From Bacteroidetes bacterium UBA6161 (GTDB taxonomy: Bacteria; Bacteroidota; Bacteroidia; NS11-12g; UBA955): a stretch of 64,000 nt of DNA. Positions 26,567-35,649 of the stretch are shown in pieces. Under the pieces are notes generated by a model, which did no database searches, had not been told where the DNA came from, and worked only from the letters and a program-made list of their open reading frames with translations. Made by a program: the position numbers and the translations under genes. Position 1 is the first letter of the stretch, and every line of letters starts with the position of its first letter. The stretch is taken from positions 29,834-93,833 of the forward strand of contig DIUJ01000068.1 in assembly GCA_002422315.1 (NCBI GenBank), written 5' to 3'.

Positions 26567-29074
26567 TTAATTAACTATAAGCTTATAGCTCGACACATTT
26601 CCTTCTTTTGTTATTGTAACAAGATAAGTTCCTTTTGCAAAGTTATTTGTATTTACTGTGTATTGCCTTAGATTTGTCTGTACCTTGTATATTTCTCTTC
26701 CAAGTAAGTCATAAACTACAATTGTTTTGATTTGATTTGGTTCTTGCATAACTGCCTCTTCATTAAAATCGTTATCCCTAATTACAAACATATCAGTATG
26801 TTGCATGAAGGATACCCATTCTCTATTGTGTTCTTGTATATTATCGTTGGGTAATACCAGCAAAGTACTAGGGTTTCTGTTAAAATGTATGGTTGGGTCA
26901 ACATCTGGAACTGGTTCCGGCAAAGTTTCACCTGTTTTTCCAAATTCAAGATCGTCTTCGTCCATGTATGGATGCCATGCAAAGCAACGTGTTGTATCAA
27001 TTTTAAACGATTGTGTGGAAGTACCAGGAAACTCATAGAAAATAAATCTGTCCTGAATAGGAGCATTAATTGAAACATACTTCATTACAGGTAATCCTCC
27101 TATTTCACTGAATTTATATTCAAAATGGTCCGTTGTAATAATTTGCTTATCCGCAGGAAGAACTATATCACTTCCTGTTAGGGTAGGAAATTGTTTTTGA
27201 GGTGTTTCAAGGTTGCTTATAAGGGAGAGAAAAACTTCTTCTGCTTGGTCTCGTTCATAAAAGCGACATACATACTTAATTCCAGCCCCAATATTGTGGG
27301 TTGTTGTCAAAGTAGCTTTAGTAATATCAAACACACTTTGCCAGTTTCCAGCAGTCCAAGTAATGTCAGTGCCTGAAATTACTCCTGATGCTGAAGCGTA
27401 TTCTGCTTCGAAGGGATACATAGCCATATCACAGTTGCAATACCATTGAATGGCACTTCCTCCTCCACTATTACATCTTTCGTAGTCATTTGAGAGATCA
27501 ATACCGTCAGGTTCCTGCACAAATGGTGGATTAAAGGGTATATGCCTAAAAGCTCCTTGTCCTCCAAAACCGTTTGATCCTGACTTCAAGTTCACCCAAT
27601 TCATAGTAAAAGCCATTCCAAAAAAATGAAATTCGGGCTGTGGGATTGAAGATGCATTGGTATATAAAAAGATTGTCCCACCTTTTCCACCTAAACTGCC
27701 ATCACCACCATCAGAGGGTGTGCCTGGTTCTCCGCTTCCACCTGTTCCACCCGAGAACCAAACGTTAGGGTCCGAAATGCTTCCTTGACCACCAAAACCA
27801 CCAGCACCTGGCGCTCCCCCCATTTCTCCTGTTTTGCCATGTTCTCCTTGCTGTCCAGCTGCATTTAGCCATCCATTCATCATTCCTTGATGGTCCGATG
27901 AATTTCCCATGTCATCCCAAAAATTAAGAGTTTTAATGAGAATAATGCCTCCGCCACGTGCCCCTCTACCTGCATCTCCTCCTTTCCCTCCATCATCACC
28001 ATGATTTCCGTTTGCTCCCATTATGGGGGTTGAATGTCCGGAAGCACCTCCTGTTCCACCATGCCCTGCTCCACTTCCTCCTTCTCCACCTTTGAATGCA
28101 TCAAACCCTCCTTTTGTATAACCTGCTGAACCCATGACAGCAATATTGCTAAAAATATTAGGAGCCCCATAATTGTAGGCAGTAAAAACCAGTGGACTGA
28201 CTTGTGTTCCAGGGTTTCTATTATTCATTTCGTTGTCTCCTGGAGTTCCCGCTGTGCCGCTAGTTCCATTTGTACCCGGGTTTGGAGTTAAACAATAATC
28301 AGAGTATGGAATAGGAGACAAATAGCCGTCATTGTTATACATATTGTCTCCTGCTCCGCCACTTCCTCCTTGGCCAAATGTAATGTTCTCAGGATAAAAA
28401 CCGCAACCTTCAGCTGTAATAACTGATCGATGAATTTTTGTCTGACGAGCAGAGTAGCACAATACCCCACCAGTATAGCCATCCCAAGGCTTACACCTGA
28501 CAACTGCATGATTAAGGGTTAAAATATTGAATCTTGGAATCAGTAATACCTGCAATCTGGACGATGGATTACCTGGACTACCTTGTTCTGTTTCAAAAGC
28601 ATAAGAATACTTGCTTACATGAATCTCAACTGGGTTTGCCATTAAATCAACCCCTACAACATTAAGTTCTTCAAACCACCCACCAGCAACCCCATCACTT
28701 CGTTTCATCTGAATAAGCATTGCTCTTTGACCTGATACCGCCCCCCAATCACTTTGTCCATGAGAATGTACCACATCTAAATAAAGTATATCGTGGGTGG
28801 TTGGCGTTCTATCAACATGTGTGACATGTGCCCTTGTATTATCAGTGAACCAATCTATACCAGAAATAGGTAGTGGAGATGGGTCGCTTGGAGTAGGATA
28901 TCCAGTCATAAATTGTCCTTTGATCAGAGGTGCATGAAAAATAAATCCAATAAACGCAAGTATAGTAAGTAAATGAAAAACTTTTGTTGGCTTGCCATTG
29001 GGATGATGTGCATGTTTGTAAATTTCACTACATGATGCACGGTTCTGTGATTTCGTAATTTTTTTCATAAGCAT
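26567..29074 (-). CDS. Gly-rich surface protein with T9SS type A sorting domain (module 2)
   Basis: 835 residues; the ATG at 29068, two codons in, is an equally good start. A hydrophobic segment at about 34-52 ('LLTILAFIGFIFHAPLIKGQ') acts as signal sequence, with an unusually long charged n-region. Layout follows the 892-residue paralogue: beta-rich N-terminal domain with 'NTRAHVTHVD' and 'QRAMLIQMKR', Gly-rich collagen-like core (about 270-500), 'CNCDMA' segment, then a type A sorting domain ('VYDLLGREIYKVQ', 'FAKGTYLVTIT', 'SSYKLIVN'). The two proteins are clearly homologous but much diverged, in contrast to the near-identical upstream repeats. Confidence 0.75.
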   Translation of the reverse strand: MLMKKITKSQNRASCSEIYKHAHHPNGKPTKVFHLLTILAFIGFIFHAPLIKGQFMTGYPTPSDPSPLPISGIDWFTDNTRAHVTHVDRTPTTHDILYLDVVHSHGQSDWGAVSGQRAMLIQMKRSDGVAGGWFEELNVVGVDLMANPVEIHVSKYSYAFETEQGSPGNPSSRLQVLLIPRFNILTLNHAVVRCKPWDGYTGGVLCYSARQTKIHRSVITAEGCGFYPENITFGQGGSGGAGDNMYNNDGYLSPIPYSDYCLTPNPGTNGTSGTAGTPGDNEMNNRNPGTQVSPLVFTAYNYGAPNIFSNIAVMGSAGYTKGGFDAFKGGEGGSGAGHGGTGGASGHSTPIMGANGNHGDDGGKGGDAGRGARGGGIILIKTLNFWDDMGNSSDHQGMMNGWLNAAGQQGEHGKTGEMGGAPGAGGFGGQGSISDPNVWFSGGTGGSGEPGTPSDGGDGSLGGKGGTIFLYTNASSIPQPEFHFFGMAFTMNWVNLKSGSNGFGGQGAFRHIPFNPPFVQEPDGIDLSNDYERCNSGGGSAIQWYCNCDMAMYPFEAEYASASGVISGTDITWTAGNWQSVFDITKATLTTTHNIGAGIKYVCRFYERDQAEEVFLSLISNLETPQKQFPTLTGSDIVLPADKQIITTDHFEYKFSEIGGLPVMKYVSINAPIQDRFIFYEFPGTSTQSFKIDTTRCFAWHPYMDEDDLEFGKTGETLPEPVPDVDPTIHFNRNPSTLLVLPNDNIQEHNREWVSFMQHTDMFVIRDNDFNEEAVMQEPNQIKTIVVYDLLGREIYKVQTNLRQYTVNTNNFAKGTYLVTITKEGNVSSYKLIVN

Positions 29075-29444
29075 AAATTTATTTTTTTAAATCGACTTGA
29101 AACTCTTTCAAGCATTGTTTAATATAAACGGACAAAAGGGTCTGATTGTCCAGCAGAAAAGAAACACAAGCTTGTGTCTATTCACTTAAAAAAAGAATCA
29201 AACTGTGTAGTAATACCTTGCCAGCCTATACTTTAATTTTGAGGTTAAAAACGTCAGTGCATTGGCAAAAGTGTGAAGTTATTTGTGAAAACTATGCAGC
29301 ATATTTTAGTATCTACTGTCTGCAAGCAGTTTCAAATTTGCATTATCTGCACTCACGAAAAAGGCGAGCTTGGATACTGATTAGAAGAAACGAACTCTGA
29401 CCGCATTATTTGAATTCACAAAATCTACTTAACTATCATCTATA
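29075..29444. other. Leader region of Gly-rich gene 2
   Basis: No convincing gene. A plus-strand frame of 84 codons at 29146-29400 has a composition unlike its neighbours and no homologue in module 1, so I leave it out. The promoter of the Gly-rich gene should be here. Confidence 0.35.
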
Positions 29445-29782
29445 TTCGTTTTCATAGTCCTTTATCGGACAGCGAATAATGTGGTAAATAGTTATATTAT
29501 TAAAATGAGAACTTAAAAGGACAAAACAACAAATTCTGCGGCAAGCATAATTGAATCTGCCATAATAGTAATGAACTCTACTGACTTGGTCGGTTGCCGA
29601 GCAGCTATTCTGTCCTACTCCATGGGACTTGAATAGCTAATTCGATATTCCATAGAGGCAATTTTTATAAGCTTATTTGCAATACAAATTACAGTTAATA
29701 AACAGTAGATTACCAAACATATTGAACGAATAAAACAAATTTCAGGAAATTCCCTGAGATAAACTCTCAGGAAATTTCCTGA
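29445..29782. repeat. ~340-bp conserved repeat, copy 2
   Basis: About 95% identical to 24041-24380. Differences are single substitutions and one- or two-base indels spread along the length and do not follow a codon pattern. It lies between divergent transcription units: the Gly-rich gene on the minus strand and the small protein/multi-TM/kinase/regulator operon on the plus strand. Confidence 0.8.
29742..29782. promoter_or_regulatory. Paired palindromic operator, copy 2
   Basis: TCAGGAAATTCCCTGA (29742-29757) and TCAGGAAATTTCCTGA (29767-29782) repeat the arrangement of copy 1 exactly. They end 70 bases before the ATG at 29852. They probably control the plus-strand signalling operon, the divergent Gly-rich gene, or both. 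Confidence 0.55.
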
Positions 29783-29851
29783 AATTAATTAATATTTTTT
29801 TTATTTTATGGAGTAATGAAATATCATTGCAGGGTTAATAAATAAAATACT

Positions 29852-30235
29852 ATGACTACACCAAACACCCCAGAGGCACAACCTATTAGTTGGGACGAAG
29901 CACAAATCATGATTCAATCTTACCGAACTAAGTTTCCCAACACTTTAGTCAACGAAGATAATCAACGACTTGATGGTTTTAGAATCCCAGTAACAGAAAT
30001 TGTTAAAATCATACAAAGTATGCCTTTAGTTCCACATACAGGACCTCAAGAAGCATATACCTATTGTAAAGATATATTTATGATGCCTGCCGTTAGAGTG
30101 AGTGATACAGATCCGGAAGTTGAAGTTTTTACTCTTGTTGTTGCAGGAATCGATGCAGATAACAAGATTATCAAAAATGCTGTTTATGAGTACGTAAGAC
30201 CATGTCCATGGTTTTGCCCCACAAACTTCTTTTAA
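29852..30235 (+). CDS. Small protein of unknown function heading the signalling operon
   Basis: 127 residues, soluble, no signal peptide. I do not recognise the family. It starts 'MTTPNTPEAQPISWDEAQIM', has an 'FRIPVTEIVKIIQ' helix and ends with an odd aromatic/Cys/Pro tail, 'VRPCPWFCPTNFF'. It is separated by four bases from a membrane protein gene and then a kinase and a regulator, so it could be an input or accessory protein of that two-component system. The start codon and first residues are echoed in the remnant at 24450. Confidence 0.6.
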   Translation: MTTPNTPEAQPISWDEAQIMIQSYRTKFPNTLVNEDNQRLDGFRIPVTEIVKIIQSMPLVPHTGPQEAYTYCKDIFMMPAVRVSDTDPEVEVFTLVVAGIDADNKIIKNAVYEYVRPCPWFCPTNFF

Positions 30236-30239
30236 CTAA

Positions 30240-30902
30240 ATGGAAACTTACGATGTTTTTCATCTATTTATTGTTTCCCTAATATTCCTTATTGCAATTT
30301 TTGGACTTTACAATTATAATCAATTAAGTGCCTTTGGCACATCTTTGTTTTTCTTTACAGCCTTTCTTTTTATAAGTGAAGCAATAAGCTTTTATTTTGC
30401 AATTAGAATGAAATCTAATACAGTGTTTTTTCATATAGTCCCGTACTTTCATCATTTGTTTATTACAGCTACCTATTTCAGTTTGTTTAAAGGTAATCCG
30501 AAATTAAGGAGATTTACAGTGTATAGCATTTTGCTTTTTTTTGCATTTTCATTGGTCAATACCGTTTTCTTTCAGGATCTAAACCAAGTCCCAACATTAA
30601 GCATTATTCTACAAAGTTTCTTAATTATTGTTTATACCTCGATACATTTTTATGTTATCATTTCTGACTATAAAGGACAAACACTCAGTAAAAACAATGA
30701 ATTTTGGTTTAGTACAGGAAACCTGTTTTATTACCCCTGCTTAATGCTGTTATGGTTATTAATAGTTTACCAGAAAGATTATGAACAAGCTTTACCAGGA
30801 TTCATTTTTTTCTTACTTATTTTGGCGAATATTTTCTTGTATATTTTTTATTTCTTCGCCCTTTTTACTGATGTAAAAGTTAATAATACAAAAGATAGTT
30901 AA
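30240..30902 (+). CDS. Multi-TM membrane protein, likely sensor partner of the kinase
   Basis: 220 residues, almost entirely hydrophobic, with about seven predicted TM helices by eye (first at 8-24; loops with 'NPKLRRF' and 'DYKGQTLSKNNEFW'). No catalytic motif. The arrangement resembles 7TM sensory modules found as separate proteins or fused to histidine kinases in Bacteroidota. It lies three bases before the kinase gene, whose own sensory part is only one TM helix, so it may supply the sensing domain. Confidence 0.65.
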   Translation: METYDVFHLFIVSLIFLIAIFGLYNYNQLSAFGTSLFFFTAFLFISEAISFYFAIRMKSNTVFFHIVPYFHHLFITATYFSLFKGNPKLRRFTVYSILLFFAFSLVNTVFFQDLNQVPTLSIILQSFLIIVYTSIHFYVIISDYKGQTLSKNNEFWFSTGNLFYYPCLMLLWLLIVYQKDYEQALPGFIFFLLILANIFLYIFYFFALFTDVKVNNTKDS

Positions 30903-30905
30903 ACA

Positions 30906-31697
30906 ATGAAAAATTTACTAGTTCTATCTGAAACTAACTTTGTAAACTATATTGCCATCATTGTTATTCTGATGCTATTGGTATTATTTTCATTGTTCAC
31001 TTATCTCATTTATAAGTACTATCAAAAACAACAAGAGTCAAAACTTGCGTTAAAGAATTTGGAAGTAATCCATAAAAAAGAACTACTAAACATGCAAAGT
31101 GAAATTACCAAACAAGTTCTGAAAACAATTGGAATGGAGTTACATGATGATGTAAGCCATCATTTAGTCATGCTAAAACTTGAAGCAGAGAGTGGTAAAA
31201 TTGATTTTAGTAAAGGCAGTTCTGAACTTAGTGATAGGCTTGGCAATGTTTTAAAAACGCTTCAAGGGATTACTAGTTTTTTTAGCACCTTAGACAATGA
31301 TTTTCTTGATGTTATTAGTAATATCGAAGACGATATAAACCGAATTAATCAAAAAGGAATGATAAAAATAAACTATGACAATCAGAACCCAGAAACTCCT
31401 GAAAGCCTTTTGTCTAGATTGTATATATTTAGAATTTATCAAGAAGTAATTACTAATATTTACAGACATTCCCAAGCCAAAGAAATGGATATCATGTTAC
31501 TTTCTGACCAAAAAAACTTTATTATGATGATGAATGACTATGGTAAAGGTTTTGAAACGAATTTGCTAAATCAAACAGAAGGAAAGTTTGGACTTAATAA
31601 TATAAAAAACAGGTGTGATTCGATAGGCGGATCTTTTTCAATTATGTCGAAACTAGGTCAAGGTACTAACATAGTAATTAAAATACCTCTAGAATGA
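30906..31697 (+). CDS. Sensor histidine kinase, NarX/DesK type (HisKA_3)
   Basis: 263 residues. One N-terminal TM helix (about 11-35) is followed by a coiled-coil linker. The phosphoacceptor His is in 'IGMELHDDVSHHLVMLKLE'. The HATPase domain has the N-box 'QEVITNIYRHSQA', G1 'MNDYGKGF' and G2 'GKFGLNNIKNRCDSIGG'. It would autophosphorylate and pass phosphate to the regulator encoded next, whose ATG overlaps its stop by four bases. A decayed fragment of a paralogous kinase gene lies at 24500-24600. Confidence 0.88.
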   Translation: MKNLLVLSETNFVNYIAIIVILMLLVLFSLFTYLIYKYYQKQQESKLALKNLEVIHKKELLNMQSEITKQVLKTIGMELHDDVSHHLVMLKLEAESGKIDFSKGSSELSDRLGNVLKTLQGITSFFSTLDNDFLDVISNIEDDINRINQKGMIKINYDNQNPETPESLLSRLYIFRIYQEVITNIYRHSQAKEMDIMLLSDQKNFIMMMNDYGKGFETNLLNQTEGKFGLNNIKNRCDSIGGSFSIMSKLGQGTNIVIKIPLE

Positions 31698-32365
31698 AAC
31701 GTAATAGAAATTCCAAAATAAGAGTATGGATTGTTGATGACCACTTGCTATTTACAGAAAGTTTAAAGTCTGTAATAGAATCGAATTGCGAATATATTAA
31801 AGTTGAACAAAAAGCTTCTAATGGAAAAGAGTTATTAGAATTACTAGAAAGAAAAAAACATCCTAATTGCATTTTGTTAGATATTCAAATGCCTATTATG
31901 GGAGGATTGAAATTTTTAGAGTATTATAAACACAATTACCCAAATCTTAATATCCTTATTTTATCGATGCATTGCGATAAACTTAGTATTAGTAGGGCAT
32001 TAATTTACAAAGCAAAGGGGTTTGTTTCAAAGAATATTTCACAATCGGAATTGATAGAAGCAATTAAAACAGTAGCACTTGGAGAAAAGTATATTCAGAA
32101 TGATTATAAAGATTTATTCAACGAAATCCTAACAGAAAGAGAAGAAATAAATGGAAAAGTACTAAAGTTTACTGCAAAAGAAAGTGAATTTATTCGACTT
32201 TGTCTAGGGGACTGTTCTTATACAGAAATAGCCGACATTATGAATGTTACTTACAAAACTATTGATACACATAGGTATAATATTTTCAAAAAGCTAGGAG
32301 TAAAAAGTCGGAATGCTATGTTAATTCATTTGAGAGAAAGAGGTTGGCTTGAAGGTAATGAATAA
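31694..32365 (+). CDS. NarL/FixJ-family response regulator
   Basis: 223 residues. The receiver domain has the acidic pair in 'VWIVDDHLLF', phospho-Asp in 'CILLDIQMPIMGG' and Lys in 'YKAKGFVSKN'. The C-terminal LuxR-type HTH is 'LCLGDCSYTEIADIMNVTYK' followed by 'TIDTHRYNIFKKLGVKSR'. It is the output of the upstream kinase. Regulators of this class bind palindromes of about 16-20 bp as dimers, so the duplicated TCAGGAAATTTCCTGA sites upstream of the operon are plausible targets. It ends 11 bases from the convergent WYL gene. Confidence 0.9.
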   Translation: MKRNRNSKIRVWIVDDHLLFTESLKSVIESNCEYIKVEQKASNGKELLELLERKKHPNCILLDIQMPIMGGLKFLEYYKHNYPNLNILILSMHCDKLSISRALIYKAKGFVSKNISQSELIEAIKTVALGEKYIQNDYKDLFNEILTEREEINGKVLKFTAKESEFIRLCLGDCSYTEIADIMNVTYKTIDTHRYNIFKKLGVKSRNAMLIHLRERGWLEGNE

Positions 32366-32376
32366 AAATACATTTT

Positions 32377-33267
32377 TCAAATATATATAGAATTCTTCGC
32401 TCTCTTCAAATACTTTATAAACTTATCCGAGCCTAAGACTTCTATTTCATTCAAGAAGCCCATTACAAATCTTCCGGGGCCTTTGAAGCTATGCACAGGG
32501 GCTTTGAAAAGGTATTGGTTGGTATTGGGAATAGGCTTTATGTAGGGTAGGCTCATGGGGTATTCCTCTTTGAGTAAAAGGCTAGCCCTTAGGCTCATGT
32601 TCCATTCTATTTCTTGTGCTTCATTTTTGCCCTGGAAACCAAAAATATCTGGTTTATAGTATTTGTGTTCAGGCTCAAAGGCAAAGTCTGAATTTAAAAC
32701 TTGCACTTCCGAGATTCGTTCAATACTAAAAAGCTTGTTGCTAGCAGAAGCAATCTCGTATGCAGAAACTGTACTGTAGTTTTCGGTAAAGCACATGGGT
32801 TCCACCAAGCGGTCGGCAATGGTTTGGCTGCTTGCAGAATAATATCCTTTTAGCAAGACTTGCTTTTTTTCCTGTATTGCCAAAGATAGGCTTTCAACTA
32901 TTTTAGCTAAGTGAGCATTGTAAACAGTTTGGACACCAAGTTCTACTTCGGAAGAAGATCTGATTTTGTGGTAGATACTATCCGTCAAAGGACTTGATTT
33001 ACCTACTGTATGCAATAGCATGGTCAAATATTCTGTTTCCTGGGTCGTAAAAACAGGTTTGTTGTCATTCTCACCTGGAATGAAATATTTGCCATGCATA
33101 TCTTTTTCTATTTTAATTCCCATTTCTTGTAGCAGGTCCATGTATCTGTAAACAGACCTTCCCGTGATACCAAGTAAAATAGCCAAGTTTTGATTGGATT
33201 TATGGGGCTCCGATTTCAGATGGTTTATGAGCTGAAAAAGGCGATAAATTCGGTTTTGATTAAACAT
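32377..33267 (-). CDS. HTH/WYL-domain transcriptional regulator
   Basis: About 296 residues from the ATG at 33267; a longer frame to 33315 adds a hydrophobic stretch that is unlikely to be real. The N-terminal HTH ('LAILLGITGRSVYRYMDLLQ') is followed by a WYL-type ligand-binding domain ('LLKGYYSASSQTIADRLVEP' to 'ISEVQVL') and a C-terminal WCX-like region. WYL regulators often control defence genes and bind nucleotide or nucleic-acid ligands. It lies between the T9SS/signalling region and the HEPN gene, divergent from the latter. Confidence 0.8.
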   Translation of the reverse strand: MFNQNRIYRLFQLINHLKSEPHKSNQNLAILLGITGRSVYRYMDLLQEMGIKIEKDMHGKYFIPGENDNKPVFTTQETEYLTMLLHTVGKSSPLTDSIYHKIRSSSEVELGVQTVYNAHLAKIVESLSLAIQEKKQVLLKGYYSASSQTIADRLVEPMCFTENYSTVSAYEIASASNKLFSIERISEVQVLNSDFAFEPEHKYYKPDIFGFQGKNEAQEIEWNMSLRASLLLKEEYPMSLPYIKPIPNTNQYLFKAPVHSFKGPGRFVMGFLNEIEVLGSDKFIKYLKRAKNSIYI

Positions 33268-33442
33268 GTGGAAAAGTTTTGCGACAAATAAAGTCAAAAT
33301 GAAGCAAATAGCCAAGTGTTTAACTCTATTTATCTCGAAATTAATGATATGGGTAATTGTTTTTTATTTATGTTTGAAGAAAGGAAATTTATTAATCATA
33401 AATGCCTATTTATAAGTTATAACATCTTAAAATTAAAACTCA

Positions 33443-33949
33443 ATGTACCCAGTTAAATTAGGCTTCGAAGGCGCGAAAGAACGAATCAATAAATTATTAG
33501 AAAATAATCATTACGCTGAAAGTTTGGTAACTTCTGTTTTTACAGCGGAGAAAACAGTCCGAAGAACACTGCGCCAGCTAATTGTATCATCCGGTTTCAA
33601 GAGTACAATAGCAAACAAAATAATATCAAGGCTTTCAGGGATTTATCAACTTGTTGAAGCATGGGAAATTTATGATCCTCAACATAGGAAATTAACGAAA
33701 ATTGTAAAATCAAACGATATTGAGATTATAAAATTAGCCGCTCAAAAAAGAAACAAACTAATTCATGGAGAGCAAGTTTTTAAACTTGAGTTATGTAAAG
33801 AAGAGACATTAAAAGTTATTAGAGCTCTTGATAATATTAAGAATTGCTTTGACGAAGAATATGGATATAGTGGTTGGACAAATATATCTACCAGAAAAAT
33901 AAGTATGCTTCATAAAGATCCAAAGATTAAGGAAACAATAAAAATATGA
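33443..33949 (+). CDS. HEPN-motif protein
   Basis: 168 residues, all-helical in appearance. The motif RNKLIH (R103 to H108, R-x4-H) with following 'GEQ' matches the catalytic signature of HEPN ribonuclease-fold proteins. Upstream helices ('LVTSVFTAEKTVRRTLRQLI') fit a four-helix bundle. HEPN proteins act in toxin-antitoxin and antiviral systems, but many are non-catalytic. No MNT or other classical antitoxin gene is adjacent, so it may work alone or with the divergent WYL regulator. The C-terminal ~35 residues are of unknown role. Confidence 0.6.
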   Translation: MYPVKLGFEGAKERINKLLENNHYAESLVTSVFTAEKTVRRTLRQLIVSSGFKSTIANKIISRLSGIYQLVEAWEIYDPQHRKLTKIVKSNDIEIIKLAAQKRNKLIHGEQVFKLELCKEETLKVIRALDNIKNCFDEEYGYSGWTNISTRKISMLHKDPKIKETIKI

Positions 33950-34134
33950 ATAAATGATTTTGGAGATTTATAAAACGAAAAAGCAATTAGTTAAACTGAG
34001 ATAAAACCCAAAATTATGCTTACTTACAGAATTGAGTATAGAAATGGTGAAATTTAAGAGTTAATACGTTAATCGTATACTTTGCAAAAAACTCTTTTTT
34101 TGTATCGCTAAAAACCATCCAACTTCTAATTTTC

Positions 34135-35640
34135 TCACTCCATTTTCAAACTCCCACCGCCATTGAATCTCCCACTAGCTGTGGCCATTTTATTTTCTAC
34201 GGTAATGATTACATCTACTTCGTGAGCCAGTTCATTTCCTCCACGGAATTTACCGTCTTTGGTGGAGTGAAACACAAATACAAAACCGATGCGAGGGTAT
34301 TTGTTTTTAAGTTTCACCATATCAGACAACTCCATACCGGCCCTGCTTACACTGTCTATAAACACAAAATCATAGGCACTTAAATTGCTGGGTAATTTTT
34401 CCGCAAAATAAAGCTCTGGGTGGGTAGCATTTACCCTTTGTATTTTATCTTTAAGCGTATAGCCATACCCCTCCTCAATAGCAGCGTATAAAACAGGTCC
34501 GTGCTTGCTTGCCAGTTCGTTTGCAAACTCCAACATGAGGGTGCTTTTGCCGCTTTTGGGTTGGCCAAATACCATGGCAGTAAACCCTACACTTGGATCG
34601 CCAATAAGTTCTCGGAACTTGCCTTTTAAGCCTATGGTTTCAAAATCCATACGCATAAGTTCTTGGCTGCTCATCGTATCCTTACTTTTTTGGGGTCCTG
34701 GGCTTTCTTTTTTTTTTGAAGAACTACTGTAGGTGTGTGCACCCAACAGACCTTTGATTCCGTTTAATTCTCCTTGGCTAATAGCCGGAGTCGCTTTTTT
34801 CTCTCTAAGATAAACAGCCAAAGACTTAAAGGCAGCATTTAAACGGTCGGAATACGGGTCTGATTTGCTTATTTTACCAGACTTTACCATGCGTTCCATT
34901 GCATTTTTTAAGCGCAGGGCTTTGTCTTCCACACCCGGTTTGCCATGTATAGAAAGGTAACGTTTAAGCAAAGCAATAGACTCGCGAATTCTTTCGGAAG
35001 AAGCTATTTCCTGGTAATGTTTTAAGTTCTTAGAATCAATCTTAAACTCAGCTGTATCTTCCATTTTATCCAGGGCACTAATAAGTTGATTTTGGATTTG
35101 TAAAATTTCTTTAGCGTAAGGAGATGTTTTTCGGATACGCTTTTCTAGCATGGCTTTCTGAAGAGAAGACAACAAACTTAGTACACTTTTTTTCGTTCTT
35201 ACCTTTCCGTCCATAGCAGCATATCGTTTGATAAAAGTAATTTCAATTGGTATCATTTCAACCCTTTTAGAAGTATCTTCTGCCTTTTCTTTTTTGGGTT
35301 TAGCCACTCTTTTGGAAGCTACGTTTTTTTTTACAGCAGGCTTTGGATCGCTTGTGCTTTTCGCCTTACTTACTTTTGCTTTGCTTGGAGCTTTGCGAGG
35401 CGTTTTGGCATTTGTATTGGGTTGGCTATCCGTCTTTGGTGGATTAGACTTTAAGTAGGCATTTAGTTTTTCAATGTAGTTGTCAACAACTCTTTGAATG
35501 GTGTCGTTGCTATTATATGCTTGCTTGTTGTTGCTTAGGGCTTTCCTGGCCAAATCGTCTCCTTTTTTAAGCGCTTCTGGCAAAGAGGAGAAAGATATAT
35601 TTTGTGTTTTTTCGGTATAGTTGTTTATGGTAATCATCAT
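34135..35640 (-). CDS. RecA-fold ATPase with duplicated helical N-terminal repeats
   Basis: 501 residues. A Lys/Ala/Pro-rich linker (about 60-125) precedes two related helical repeats: 'FIKRYAAMDGK...KTSPYAKEI' and 'LLKRYLSIHGK...KSDPYSDRL'. The C-terminal ~170 residues are a RecA/RadA-like ATPase with Walker A GQPKSGKS at about 359-366 and Walker B 'FVFIDS' near 425-430. It is the last gene of the 22-gene minus-strand block. It could be a replication, recombination or DNA-packaging motor. It is not a recognisable terminase or FtsK/HerA-type packaging ATPase. Confidence 0.65.
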   Translation of the reverse strand: MMITINNYTEKTQNISFSSLPEALKKGDDLARKALSNNKQAYNSNDTIQRVVDNYIEKLNAYLKSNPPKTDSQPNTNAKTPRKAPSKAKVSKAKSTSDPKPAVKKNVASKRVAKPKKEKAEDTSKRVEMIPIEITFIKRYAAMDGKVRTKKSVLSLLSSLQKAMLEKRIRKTSPYAKEILQIQNQLISALDKMEDTAEFKIDSKNLKHYQEIASSERIRESIALLKRYLSIHGKPGVEDKALRLKNAMERMVKSGKISKSDPYSDRLNAAFKSLAVYLREKKATPAISQGELNGIKGLLGAHTYSSSSKKKESPGPQKSKDTMSSQELMRMDFETIGLKGKFRELIGDPSVGFTAMVFGQPKSGKSTLMLEFANELASKHGPVLYAAIEEGYGYTLKDKIQRVNATHPELYFAEKLPSNLSAYDFVFIDSVSRAGMELSDMVKLKNKYPRIGFVFVFHSTKDGKFRGGNELAHEVDVIITVENKMATASGRFNGGGSLKME

Positions 35641-35649
35641 TGTAAAAAA

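Noticed and set aside
29146..29400. 84-codon plus-strand ORF between the Gly-rich gene and repeat copy 2
   Set aside because: No counterpart in module 1, no recognisable domain, no good start region.
33900..34134. A left attachment site next to the virus-like block, making it a separate element with the integrase
   Set aside because: I looked for another copy of the tRNA-Ser 3' end or any repeat of 56502-56514 here and found none. The best match is at 198-210.
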